Source: Tetramitus jugosus (lineage: Eukaryota > Heterolobosea > Eutetramitea > Acrasida > Vahlkampfiidae). From it: a DNA stretch of 64,000 nt. The stretch lies in assembly GCA_937625935.1 (NCBI GenBank), contig OW569367.1, forward strand, positions 248,001 to 312,000, in the 5' to 3' direction. Positions 9,706 through 18,141 of this stretch are shown here, one piece after another (the stretch's first letter is position 1; each line of letters begins with the position of its first letter). A program made the translations under genes and the position numbers. The notes under the pieces are model-generated. The model saw only the letters and a program-made list of their open reading frames with translations, ran no database searches and had not been told where the DNA came from.

Positions 9706-10566
9706 ATGGACAGCATCAAGAATTCTGGTGACCAATGGTTCAGTGAGCTATCAACCATGTGGCCTGGTCAAGCCCTCTCACTCCAAGTCAAGGAAATCCT
9801 CTATCAAGCCAAGTCAGAGTTTCAAGAGCTTTGTGTGTTTGAGAGCGTAAGCATGGGCAGAGTATTGACTTTGGATGGTGTGATTCAAGTGACTGATCAC
9901 GATGAATTTGCCTATCAAGAAATGATTACTCATTTGCCATTGTGTGGCAAGGTGGGTGAGCTCAAGAAGGTTTGCATCATTGGTGGTGGTGATGGTGGTG
10001 TTGTTAGAGAAATTCTCCGACATCCATCTGTCGAAGAAGTTCACTTGTGTGAGATTGATCAAGCTGTGATTGATACTGCCAAAAAGTACTTTCCTCGTGT
10101 AGCTTGTCAATTGGAGAATCCAAAGCTACAGATTCATTTGATGGATGGCGCTCAATTCTTGCGCGATCACAAGAATGAGTTTGATGTTGTGATTGTGGAT
10201 AGCTCTGATCCTGTTGGACCTGCCGAATCACTCTTCCAAGCTGATTTCTATCAGGATGCTCATGACGCATTGAAGGAAGATGGTGTTTTGTGCACTCAAG
10301 CTGAGAGCATTTGGTTGCACTTGAATTTGATTGTAGACATGTCCAAGTTTGTCTCCAAGATTTTTGCAAAGTGTGAGTACGCATACACCTTGATTCCTAC
10401 TTATCCAAGTGGAATGATTGGTTTCTTCTTGTGCAGCAAGAATGCTCAGGGATGCAAGAAGGTTCAAAGAGAGCCAACCAACGAAGTTCAGTACTATACT
10501 GCTGATATTCACGCTGCTAGCTTTGTTCTTCCAAAGTTTGCTGCCGAGAAGATTAATACCAACTGA
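9706..10566 (+). CDS. SRM: Spermidine synthase
   Basis: A 286-residue aminopropyltransferase that moves the aminopropyl group of decarboxylated S-adenosylmethionine onto putrescine. It has the family blocks in order: the N-terminal beta domain, GRVLTLDGVIQVTDHDEFAY, the nucleotide loop IGGGDGGVVRE, the acidic CEID, the catalytic VDSSDPVGP, and IPTYPSG near the C-terminus. Length and order match eukaryotic spermidine synthases. No presequence, so cytosolic. A possible poly(A) signal, AATAAA, lies at 10717-10722. No ornithine decarboxylase or AdoMet decarboxylase is nearby. Confidence 0.96.
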   Translation: MDSIKNSGDQWFSELSTMWPGQALSLQVKEILYQAKSEFQELCVFESVSMGRVLTLDGVIQVTDHDEFAYQEMITHLPLCGKVGELKKVCIIGGGDGGVVREILRHPSVEEVHLCEIDQAVIDTAKKYFPRVACQLENPKLQIHLMDGAQFLRDHKNEFDVVIVDSSDPVGPAESLFQADFYQDAHDALKEDGVLCTQAESIWLHLNLIVDMSKFVSKIFAKCEYAYTLIPTYPSGMIGFFLCSKNAQGCKKVQREPTNEVQYYTADIHAASFVLPKFAAEKINTN

Positions 10567-10996
10567 AACGCGGAATTCCAGCGTTGCTGTGTTCGCACAG
10601 TTTGTGACGTAATTCTCATCTCACTGATTGCGTGGTGCATTATGCAGCTGGAGAATGATGACAACAACACAAAGACAATTAATCAAACACTTTCACTATT
10701 CCATCATCTCAAAACAAATAAACTATCAAAACTACTAAAAACTGGTAAGGTTCACTTGTTGAGGCCAAATTCCATCGGGTTCATGGCCTTTTGCATTGCG
10801 CAAGGTCACATTGTCTGTTCGCAGTAAAGAACTTTTGACATCTGACGTTAGTTAACATTGCTTTTTCCGATTGATTGTTTGTCACCGGTCAACAAAAAGT
10901 CACAAACAAAACACATCACAAGTCCACATAGTTCCCCTTGAGGTAGTAAAGCCTGGTTGTTAATAGTATAACATTCGACAAAATTCCTAACAGACA
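10567..10996. other. Intergenic region between two plus-strand genes
   Basis: 430 bases with an AATAAA at 10717-10722 that probably ends the spermidine synthase transcript. A 61-codon frame at 10642-10827 shows no protein-like features. A GGCC-flanked segment near 10762-10788 is a weak imperfect inverted repeat. Nothing firmer is seen. Confidence 0.45.
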
Positions 10997-11941
10997 ATGT
11001 CGTTACCAAACTGTTCTTCTTATCCATTGCATTCCTCCAACAGCATCACGTACCGTGTTGTTGTTCTAGGCAGTGCAAAAACTGGAAAGCAAACTCTTAT
11101 TCGAGCAGCGAGAACAAGGTTTGCGCAATTAGAAGACGAAATCAACCAAGAGGAAAAAGAATTGAGCCCCATTACTCCCACCAACCCCGTCGCATCAAGC
11201 CGCCGCTCAAGTCGGAGACTGAGTGCTCCTTGGTTGAGTAGGAGACTCAGTCAAATATTTAGCAGCGGAAGCGGTAGTCCACGAGCGGAGGAGGAGTCAT
11301 GGACGGAAATGTGGGCGCGACAAGCTCCCGCCATTGCAAAGAGCCCTTCTACGGAAAAGGACGAAGAGGACGAACTGACCGTGACGATTGTATCATCATC
11401 CAACCAAAGATACAGATTAGAGCTACGGTGTATTCATGATACAGGCTTTAACTTTGAAGAACAAGACGCTGTTCAGCACGCTGATGCATTCTTGTTCTTG
11501 GTTGATCTGAGCAACAAGTTTTCCAAAACGAGAGCTCAGTTCTTTTATGACAAAGTTATGCGTATCACCAAAGATCACTATACCAAGTATATGGTCACTG
11601 ATCCATACATGCCATCAGAGGAACAAAATCAGTTGTTGCTTGACTTTGAACGGTTGATGAGCACACTCAAATTGCCAATGGTGCTCGTAGGGACAAAATC
11701 TGATGTCGAAGTGGAGTCTAGGCAGATTGAGACGATTGATTGCTTAGAAATGGCTGATTCTTGGCAGCGTTGTCCCTATGTGGAAGTGTGCAGTATCAAT
11801 CAAACTGTTGCTTCCAATCGAACAAGTGTCGAGAGCACCTTTCGGGAACTTTTGTCTCAAATTTTAACTACCAAGAAACGGAAGTCGTTTAGTGCTCTCA
11901 CTCAGAATCCATTGCTGACCAGTATGATCGGAGTCCTGTAA
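10997..11941 (+). CDS. Atypical Ras-like GTPase domain protein with degenerate P-loop
   Basis: A 314-residue protein with the outline of a small GTPase. Residues 20-34 give YRVVVLGSAKTGKQTL, a P-loop in which the Ser/Thr after the Lys is replaced by Gln32 (GKQT). Residues about 55-125 are a Ser/Arg-rich insert. The G3 equivalent is HDTGF, with no DxxGQ. G4 is VGTKSDV (TKSD in place of NKxD), and the G5 area is EVCSI. There is no C-terminal prenylation Cys. The changes suggest weak or absent nucleotide hydrolysis, perhaps a pseudo-GTPase; this is inference. It lies 133 bases before the hemerythrin gene on the same strand. Confidence 0.7.
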   Translation: MSLPNCSSYPLHSSNSITYRVVVLGSAKTGKQTLIRAARTRFAQLEDEINQEEKELSPITPTNPVASSRRSSRRLSAPWLSRRLSQIFSSGSGSPRAEEESWTEMWARQAPAIAKSPSTEKDEEDELTVTIVSSSNQRYRLELRCIHDTGFNFEEQDAVQHADAFLFLVDLSNKFSKTRAQFFYDKVMRITKDHYTKYMVTDPYMPSEEQNQLLLDFERLMSTLKLPMVLVGTKSDVEVESRQIETIDCLEMADSWQRCPYVEVCSINQTVASNRTSVESTFRELLSQILTTKKRKSFSALTQNPLLTSMIGVL

Positions 11942-12074
11942 AATAATTTTGTCCAATACAACTGTTGTAGTTATTTGACCGATGCTTCTTTGCTCCTCCG
12001 AAAATAACTTTCAACTTTGGTTTTTCGTTACAAAGAAGTTGGTTGATTGTATAAACAAAGAGATCAACGACATC

Positions 12075-12827
12075 ATGGTAGATTTGTATCAACAAACAGT
12101 TTCATCCAACAAACAAGATGACTCAGTAACTCGACGAAGAGAAGCAGAGAGTTTAGTCAACAAGCAAACCTTCCCTGAAATGTACAGTGAAGACAATCCC
12201 ATTACTCACGGAGTGGCATCCACAATGAGCAACAATGGACTAGAGATTTTGTTGAAAGACACCTATAACATTCTTCATTTGTATCATGACATGTTCCTGA
12301 GGTGTGATAACAACGTAGATCGCAAACGTATCATTGATATGATTATACCGGAGATTTGGAAACATACAAACTTGGAAGAAGCAGTATTGTATCCATTATC
12401 AATCTGGGCACTCAGGCACAAGTCAATTCTAACTGAGAATATTCCAGAGATTGAAATGATTCAATCTCACCTCGAAATGCTCGAGGGAATGGATGTTCAC
12501 GATGTTCAATTCATGGATCAGTGCAAGTTGCTGATGACAGATTTTGAGATTCACGCCAAGAAGGAGGAAACTCAATTGTTCCCTAAACTGATGCACCATC
12601 TCAACAGTGAGCAACTTGACTTGTTGTATCAATGTTTAGGTTGCGCAAAGACTTTGGCACCCAATCGCCGAGTGAATCCAAACCCGGATCTTACTCTGCC
12701 TCATTGGATCGATCACCAGTCAGTACTGGTAGCGTTCGATGAGCTGTTGCAAAGTTTGGGACATCCAGGACCAGTCGTGCGTGGCAGAGACGCACTCAAA
12801 GTGAATCCATGGAACATGGAGCATTAA
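12075..12827 (+). CDS. Hemerythrin-like HHE-domain protein
   Basis: A 250-residue helical protein with the spacing of a hemerythrin-like cation-binding domain. His and acidic ligands appear in LHLYHDMFL, IWKHTNLEEAVLYPL, IQSHLEMLEG and FEIHAKKEETQLFP, in the order H, HxxxE, H, HxxxE seen in diiron sites. This would bind two irons and possibly O2 or NO; the substrate cannot be read from sequence. The frame is open 31 codons further upstream to an ATG at 11982. That stretch abuts the previous gene and is not family-like, so the ATG at 12075 is preferred. The last 50 residues, with LPHWIDHQS and GHPGPVVRG, are outside the domain. A poly(A) signal follows 4 bases after the stop. Confidence 0.82.
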   Translation: MVDLYQQTVSSNKQDDSVTRRREAESLVNKQTFPEMYSEDNPITHGVASTMSNNGLEILLKDTYNILHLYHDMFLRCDNNVDRKRIIDMIIPEIWKHTNLEEAVLYPLSIWALRHKSILTENIPEIEMIQSHLEMLEGMDVHDVQFMDQCKLLMTDFEIHAKKEETQLFPKLMHHLNSEQLDLLYQCLGCAKTLAPNRRVNPNPDLTLPHWIDHQSVLVAFDELLQSLGHPGPVVRGRDALKVNPWNMEH

Positions 12828-12831
12828 AACC

Positions 12832-12837
12832 AATAAA
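12832..12837 (+). promoter_or_regulatory. Poly(A) signal AATAAA of hemerythrin-like gene
   Basis: A perfect AATAAA four bases after the TAA of the hemerythrin-like gene. The next gene on the minus strand ends at 12895, so the 3' UTR must be very short. Confidence 0.6.
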
Positions 12838-12894
12838 AATTCAATGAATATATCGTAGTTGAAAGAATGGTTGGTACATAGTCCCATCATATGT

Positions 12895-14277
12895 TTATTG
12901 GAGAGCATCTGGTGATGACAAGAACATTGGTTGTTTCCTGTTTATGACAGCGTCATCCAAATAATAGGACAGATCGAGAAGAGCGACCAACTCGTTCAAA
13001 ACTGCGACATTCTCCTCCAGTTTGTAATGACCAATCCAATTGAACTGCTTCAATTCAGAGATGATTGGTGCATAGTCAAACTGACGGAACTCTGCAAGGG
13101 TGGCTTCTGGATGAACAAGAGCTCCTCCACGTGCAGCAGATGCTTGATCCTCATGAACAGTCTTCATCACATGAGAAACATCGACATCAATCGTTGCCAT
13201 TCTAGAAAATCTTCTGTATCGCTTCCTGAACAAGTCATTCTTCTCCTTTAGAACATCATAGGCTCTCTTTCCACCAATGAACGCAGAGCTGTACATTGCT
13301 CTCTCCTTGCCCCATTCTGCACTAGTGGCTGGGATCTTGTTCACATCGTATGCCTTGACAAACACGGACAAGAGATCAAGTGGAGATATTTGATCACCGG
13401 ATGAGAACGTGTCATCATTGGAGAATTCTTCCTTGATGTCTCTAATCTGTATCACCAACTGTTCAATCATCTTTGCCTCGGCAATCTTTCTCAATTGAGT
13501 CTCACTCAAAATCTTCTCAAATCGCTTATATCTATACTGTAATTTCTCCAAATCGATCAAACGATCAAATTCAACCGTAATATCCTCCTTTTCATTCTTC
13601 AATTCATTGTCAAAGTCCATATCGTTTCTCAATTTTGACAGAGACATCTTTTGGGTCATATCAGCCAACAGAGACTCTTGTCCGGACATTGCTTGACGAC
13701 TCGATTGCTTCTCTTCCTGAATACGTTCAATCACTCTGTCCATCTTCTTCTTCTTGAGCAACAGTGCCTCTGTTTGCAAATCACGAAGCATCTTCAAAAT
13801 GTTCATTCCTTCGGCAACAGAAATGGCTGCTCCAGAGTTTCTTGCCTCTTCAGCCAACAATTTTTTTTCCTGTTCTTGTAGCTTCAACTCCAAATCGTAC
13901 TCTCTGTCCCATTCCATGATGGCATCCCTTGTGTTCAACTGTTTCTCTCTCATAATGTTCTTGATTCGTGCAATGGCATCATCAATAGGTCTTCTAGTGT
14001 ACCATTGACCACTGGAGATGGTGAGACCTTCTCTGGCAAGTCTTCTTGCGTGTTCACTGTGTTTTTCAACCTCTCTTCTTAGCTTATCATCAGGAAAGAC
14101 GAGTTGTGTGTCAATTTTGCTTCCACCAATAGGTCTGTATGGTGGTGGTGTTTGTGTCATGGCTTGGAATGACACTGGTGGCTTGTAGGCGAACATGCGA
14201 GATGCCATTGCTTCAAAGTGATTGTATAGTGTCCATCCAGCATAGACTGTTGTTCTTCCTCCACGATATCTGCCCAT
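12895..14277 (-). CDS. Coiled-coil protein of unknown function, possible mitochondrial targeting
   Basis: Read from the ATG at 14277 (MGRYRGGRTTVYAGWTLY) this is 460 residues. The open frame runs 85 codons further to 14532, but that part enters the start of the divergent helicase gene and is low-complexity, so it is rejected. The N-terminal 45 residues are basic, aromatic and free of acid until GGSKIDTQ, which could act as a mitochondrial signal. Residues about 95-300 are highly charged with long helices (LELKLQEQEKKLLAEE), predicted coiled coil. The C-terminal part has a conserved-looking block, WGKERAMYSSAFIGGKRAYD. No known family was recognised. Confidence 0.75.
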   Translation of the reverse strand: MGRYRGGRTTVYAGWTLYNHFEAMASRMFAYKPPVSFQAMTQTPPPYRPIGGSKIDTQLVFPDDKLRREVEKHSEHARRLAREGLTISSGQWYTRRPIDDAIARIKNIMREKQLNTRDAIMEWDREYDLELKLQEQEKKLLAEEARNSGAAISVAEGMNILKMLRDLQTEALLLKKKKMDRVIERIQEEKQSSRQAMSGQESLLADMTQKMSLSKLRNDMDFDNELKNEKEDITVEFDRLIDLEKLQYRYKRFEKILSETQLRKIAEAKMIEQLVIQIRDIKEEFSNDDTFSSGDQISPLDLLSVFVKAYDVNKIPATSAEWGKERAMYSSAFIGGKRAYDVLKEKNDLFRKRYRRFSRMATIDVDVSHVMKTVHEDQASAARGGALVHPEATLAEFRQFDYAPIISELKQFNWIGHYKLEENVAVLNELVALLDLSYYLDDAVINRKQPMFLSSPDALQ

Positions 14278-14521
14278 TATTATTGTTGTGTGATGACTGT
14301 TGTTGTTGTTGTTGGTTTGATTGGATGGTGGTGGTTTATGGCGAAAAAGCTTTTTGACAACGATGACGCGTGTGTGAAGATGGGTTTTTTTTGCGTGTGG
14401 AGGAGTGAAAAAATGATTTTTTATCCTCTTGTCGCCAAAATGCAAACAATTTTTTTGTCGGAGAGGAGTTTTTGATTTTATCATGTTACAAAAATGAAAC
14501 TCAACTTCCTCCGAAGCATAG

Positions 14522-17500
14522 ATGCAATTCATGGTTGAACCGGTGAAAAACGATCAAACAACAAAAGAAAGCATACAGAAGAGCGAACAAAACCACCATT
14601 TGGCCGAACAAACATCACAAATGGATCAATTAGTTTATCTTTCGTTAGTCAATCGTGTGTGTGATGAACTATCCAATCATCTGAAGCAAACGGACAGAGA
14701 CGTTGCCGATTTTTTGATCTTTATGTGTGATCAATCAAAGAATGCAACAGATTTTAGTGAAAAGTTGGCAGAGAGTGGTGCAGAGATGCCAGACTCGTTT
14801 GTGAAAAACTTGTTTCCCATCATACAGAACATGAAACCTAAAAAACTGCCCTTCCATCAAAACAACGAAAGTGGTTCGCACAAGGATAACGCTTCTACAT
14901 TACAGTCTCAAATCAAGAGAGAACAAACAGATGGGGATGATCATAGCATGGTTGATGACACGAATGAAGATTCAGTGGCAAAGAATCATGAACGATATAA
15001 GCGATTGTTTCCTGGTTTGTCCATTTTGGATAGAAAGTTGGAACCGTTGGAGACAAAGGATGAGAATGGTAGTGGTAGGAGCGGTGGTGAGTCAACATCG
15101 ATCAAACAAGAGAATAGTGAGAGCTATGAGGAGTATAGTCACGAGTTTAGAGCTCAGAATCTGTTGTTGAATGCAGTGTATAGAGCAAGAGTGTCTTCTG
15201 TGAAGCCGTTTGGCTTTTTTGCGACTTTGGAGAGGACACATGACGGTATACGATTGCATTTGAGAGATAGGAGAGACACTGAGGGCATGTGTCATATTAG
15301 TGAAGTTCGAGAGAGCAGAATTAATGATGTGAGTGAGGCTGTTTCTCGAGGAGATAGTGTTTGGGTGAAGCTCATATCGATTACCAAGGGAAAGATGGCT
15401 CTCAGTATGAAAGAAGTCGATCAGAAGAATGGTTATGATATATTCCCTCGTGAGGTATATCCTCCTGGTCAACCTCCACGCAGGAGCAGAGCACATGAAG
15501 ACGATCTTTCACTCCGGACGAGTCACTCAGGTATTCCACTCAAGGACGAAGACAGTGCTCTCAGTTCCAAATCATTGAAGCGAAAAACACCATATGAACT
15601 CTGGGAGGAGAAGCAGCTTCGATCTGCTGGACCAAGAGTCAAGAGCATTTTGGCTCAGGCAAAGACTAAGAACGACTTTGATAGTGATGGTGAGGAGGAT
15701 GAAATGCAGTTTGAGGAATTAGAGGAAACTGTAGAAATTGAAATGAACGATAAGGAACCAGCGTTCTTGTCCGGTCAGACATCTAGAGCCGGTGTAAATT
15801 ACTCTCCTGTACGTCTCTCTCGTATACCCAATGGCAGTATGCAACAAGCTGCTGAGTCTCAGGGAGAATTGGCCAGAGAAAGAAGAGAAATCAGAGAACA
15901 ACAGAGGGCTAAACTTGCTGCTGGTAATACGCAGGATCAAAGATTGATGCAAGAGGATCCCATGCTTGGTACTTCTTCTATTCACGACGATCCAACATCT
16001 GGTGATTTTGGAAAGTTTGGTGATCCTGCAATGGATGTTCCAGAGTGGAAGAAGGATTCTTTGCTCGGTATCGGTACAAAAACCAATGATAAAACAATCA
16101 AGGAACAGAGAGAATCACTTCCAATATTTACCCTAAGAGACAAGTTGATTCAATCAGTGAGAGACAATCAAATTTTGATCGTGGTTGGTGAAACGGGATC
16201 TGGAAAAACGACTCAAATGACACAATATCTAGCAGAGGAGGGCTTTGCAGATAAGGGTGTCATTGGTTGTACACAACCTAGAAGAGTTGCAGCTGTTTCT
16301 GTTGCGAAGAGAGTTGCAGAAGAATTTGGATGTAACGTGGGACAGGAGGTTGGTTACACGATCCGTTTCGAGGATTGCACCAGTTCTGACACCAGAATCA
16401 AGTACATGACTGATGGTATGTTGCTGAGAGAAGCATTGTTGGATAATAATATGTCCAAGTATAGTTGTATTATTTTAGATGAGGCGCACGAAAGAAACTT
16501 GCACACAGATGTGTTGTTTGGTTTATTGAAAAAGTTGGTTGCCAAGCGAAAGGATCTTCGTTTAATTGTCACATCAGCCACTCTGGATGCCTCCAAGTTC
16601 TCCAACTACTTCTTCAAGTGCCCTATCTTCACGATTCCAGGTAGAACGTTCCATGTCGATATTCTGCACACCAAAGAGGCAGAGAGTGATTATTTGGATG
16701 CCGCTTTAATTACTGTCATGCAAATTCATCTGACTGAGCCACCGGGAGATGTATTACTGTTCTTGACAGGTCAAGAAGAGATTGATACGGCCTGTCAGAT
16801 CCTCTATGAACGTATGAAAGAACTGCGGAGTGGCAACGCCCAAGTGCCTGAACTAATTATCCTTTCTATTTATTCGACACTGCCAAGTGAAATGCAGAGT
16901 AAGATTTTCCAACCAGCTCCTCCAGGATCAAGAAAGATCGTTATTGGTACGAATATTGCTGAAACGAGTATTACAATCGATGGTATTTACTATGTGATTG
17001 ATCCAGGGTTCGTGAAGCAGAATTGCTACAATGCGAAAACTGGTATGGATCAACTGATGGTCGTTCCAATTTCTCAGGCTGCTGCCAGACAGAGAGCAGG
17101 TCGTGCTGGAAGAACGGGTCCTGGAAGATGTTATCGTTTGTACACTGAAGAAGCATTCAACAACGAAATGCTGTTGAACACTGTCCCAGAAATTCAACGG
17201 ACAAACTTGGGTAATACTGTGCTTACTTTGAAAGCGATGGGTATTAATGATTTGCTCGGATTTGATTTCATGGATCCACCACCTCCACAAACATTGATTA
17301 CTGCGATGGAGGCACTTTATTCATTGGGAGCATTGGATGAGGAGGGTCTTCTCACAAAATTGGGTAGAAAAATGGCCGAGTTCCCTCTCGAGCCTCAAAT
17401 GTGTAAGACTTTGATTGCAAGTGTTGACCTGAAGTGCTCGGATGAGGTGTTGAGTATTGTCAGTATGCTGTCCGTGCAAACGATATTCTTCAGACCTCGT

Positions 17501-18094
17501 GAGAAGCAGCAACAAGCTGATCAGAAGAAGGCCAAGTTCTTCCAACCTGAAGGCGACCATTTAACGCTCCTTGCTGTCTATCAAGCATGGAAGAGAAGTA
17601 ACTACAGTAACTCGTGGTGCGTTGACAACTTTATTCAAGCGAGAAGCATGCGTAGAGCTCAGGATGTTCGAAAGCAATTAATGCAGATTATGGACAGATA
17701 CAAATTGGATGTCTTGTCATGTGGCAAAGATTATTCCAGGGTAAGAAAAGCATTTACGAGTGGCTACTTTGCTAATGCAGCTCACAAGGATCCTCAGGAA
17801 GGATACAAGACCCTAGTGGACAATCAACCCGTGTACATTCACCCCGCTAGTGCTTGCTTCCAAAAGAATCCTGAATGGGTTATTTATCATACTCTGGTGC
17901 TCACTACGAAAGAATACATGAGAGAACTGATTGCCATTGAGCCAAAATGGCTTGTGGAAATGGCACCAAACTTTTATAAATCTGGTGATCCATCCAGACT
18001 CACGAAGAGAAAGCGTGAGGAGAGGATTGAACCATTGTTCAACAAGTATGAAAAGAAGGATGAGTGGCGGTTGAGCAGAAGACGAAAGTTCTAA
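14522..18094 (+). CDS. DHX8: Pre-mRNA splicing DEAH helicase DHX8/Prp22
   Basis: A 1,190-residue spliceosomal ATPase that releases spliced mRNA. An N-terminal helical region is followed by an S1 RNA-binding domain (about residues 215-300: [15 protein letters not shown] to [12 protein letters not shown]). The helicase core begins near residue 540: motif [11 protein letters not shown] (about 556), motif II LDEAHER (about 650), motif III TSATLD, and motif [14 protein letters not shown] (about 856). The HA2 and OB-fold region runs to the end. The S1 domain in front of a DEAH core is diagnostic of DHX8/Prp22. An ATG three codons downstream (14531) is an alternative start. It faces CDC5L, another spliceosome gene, tail to tail. 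Confidence 0.95.
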   Translation: MQFMVEPVKNDQTTKESIQKSEQNHHLAEQTSQMDQLVYLSLVNRVCDELSNHLKQTDRDVADFLIFMCDQSKNATDFSEKLAESGAEMPDSFVKNLFPIIQNMKPKKLPFHQNNESGSHKDNASTLQSQIKREQTDGDDHSMVDDTNEDSVAKNHERYKRLFPGLSILDRKLEPLETKDENGSGRSGGESTSIKQENSESYEEYSHEFRAQNLLLNAVYRARVSSVKPFGFFATLERTHDGIRLHLRDRRDTEGMCHISEVRESRINDVSEAVSRGDSVWVKLISITKGKMALSMKEVDQKNGYDIFPREVYPPGQPPRRSRAHEDDLSLRTSHSGIPLKDEDSALSSKSLKRKTPYELWEEKQLRSAGPRVKSILAQAKTKNDFDSDGEEDEMQFEELEETVEIEMNDKEPAFLSGQTSRAGVNYSPVRLSRIPNGSMQQAAESQGELARERREIREQQRAKLAAGNTQDQRLMQEDPMLGTSSIHDDPTSGDFGKFGDPAMDVPEWKKDSLLGIGTKTNDKTIKEQRESLPIFTLRDKLIQSVRDNQILIVVGETGSGKTTQMTQYLAEEGFADKGVIGCTQPRRVAAVSVAKRVAEEFGCNVGQEVGYTIRFEDCTSSDTRIKYMTDGMLLREALLDNNMSKYSCIILDEAHERNLHTDVLFGLLKKLVAKRKDLRLIVTSATLDASKFSNYFFKCPIFTIPGRTFHVDILHTKEAESDYLDAALITVMQIHLTEPPGDVLLFLTGQEEIDTACQILYERMKELRSGNAQVPELIILSIYSTLPSEMQSKIFQPAPPGSRKIVIGTNIAETSITIDGIYYVIDPGFVKQNCYNAKTGMDQLMVVPISQAAARQRAGRAGRTGPGRCYRLYTEEAFNNEMLLNTVPEIQRTNLGNTVLTLKAMGINDLLGFDFMDPPPPQTLITAMEALYSLGALDEEGLLTKLGRKMAEFPLEPQMCKTLIASVDLKCSDEVLSIVSMLSVQTIFFRPREKQQQADQKKAKFFQPEGDHLTLLAVYQAWKRSNYSNSWCVDNFIQARSMRRAQDVRKQLMQIMDRYKLDVLSCGKDYSRVRKAFTSGYFANAAHKDPQEGYKTLVDNQPVYIHPASACFQKNPEWVIYHTLVLTTKEYMRELIAIEPKWLVEMAPNFYKSGDPSRLTKRKREERIEPLFNKYEKKDEWRLSRRRKF

Positions 18095-18117
18095 AGGCCA
18101 GAGAACAGTTGATTGTA

Positions 18118-18123
18118 AATAAA
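18118..18123 (+). promoter_or_regulatory. Poly(A) signal AATAAA of DHX8
   Basis: A perfect AATAAA 24 bases after the DHX8 stop and 19 bases before the CDC5L stop on the other strand. Cleavage 10-30 bases downstream would fall inside the CDC5L 3' coding end, so the two transcripts probably overlap. Confidence 0.6.
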
Positions 18124-18141
18124 CTTTGATGGTAACTGAAT

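Noticed and set aside
11982-12074. 31-residue N-terminal extension of the hemerythrin-like protein
   Set aside because: It begins 38 bases after the previous stop in AT-rich DNA and lies outside the domain; the ATG at 12075 leaves a normal intergenic gap.
12895-14532. Longer 545-residue reading of the coiled-coil gene
   Set aside because: The extra 85 codons are low-complexity, start antisense to the helicase start and would remove the promoter gap; the ATG at 14277 is a better start.
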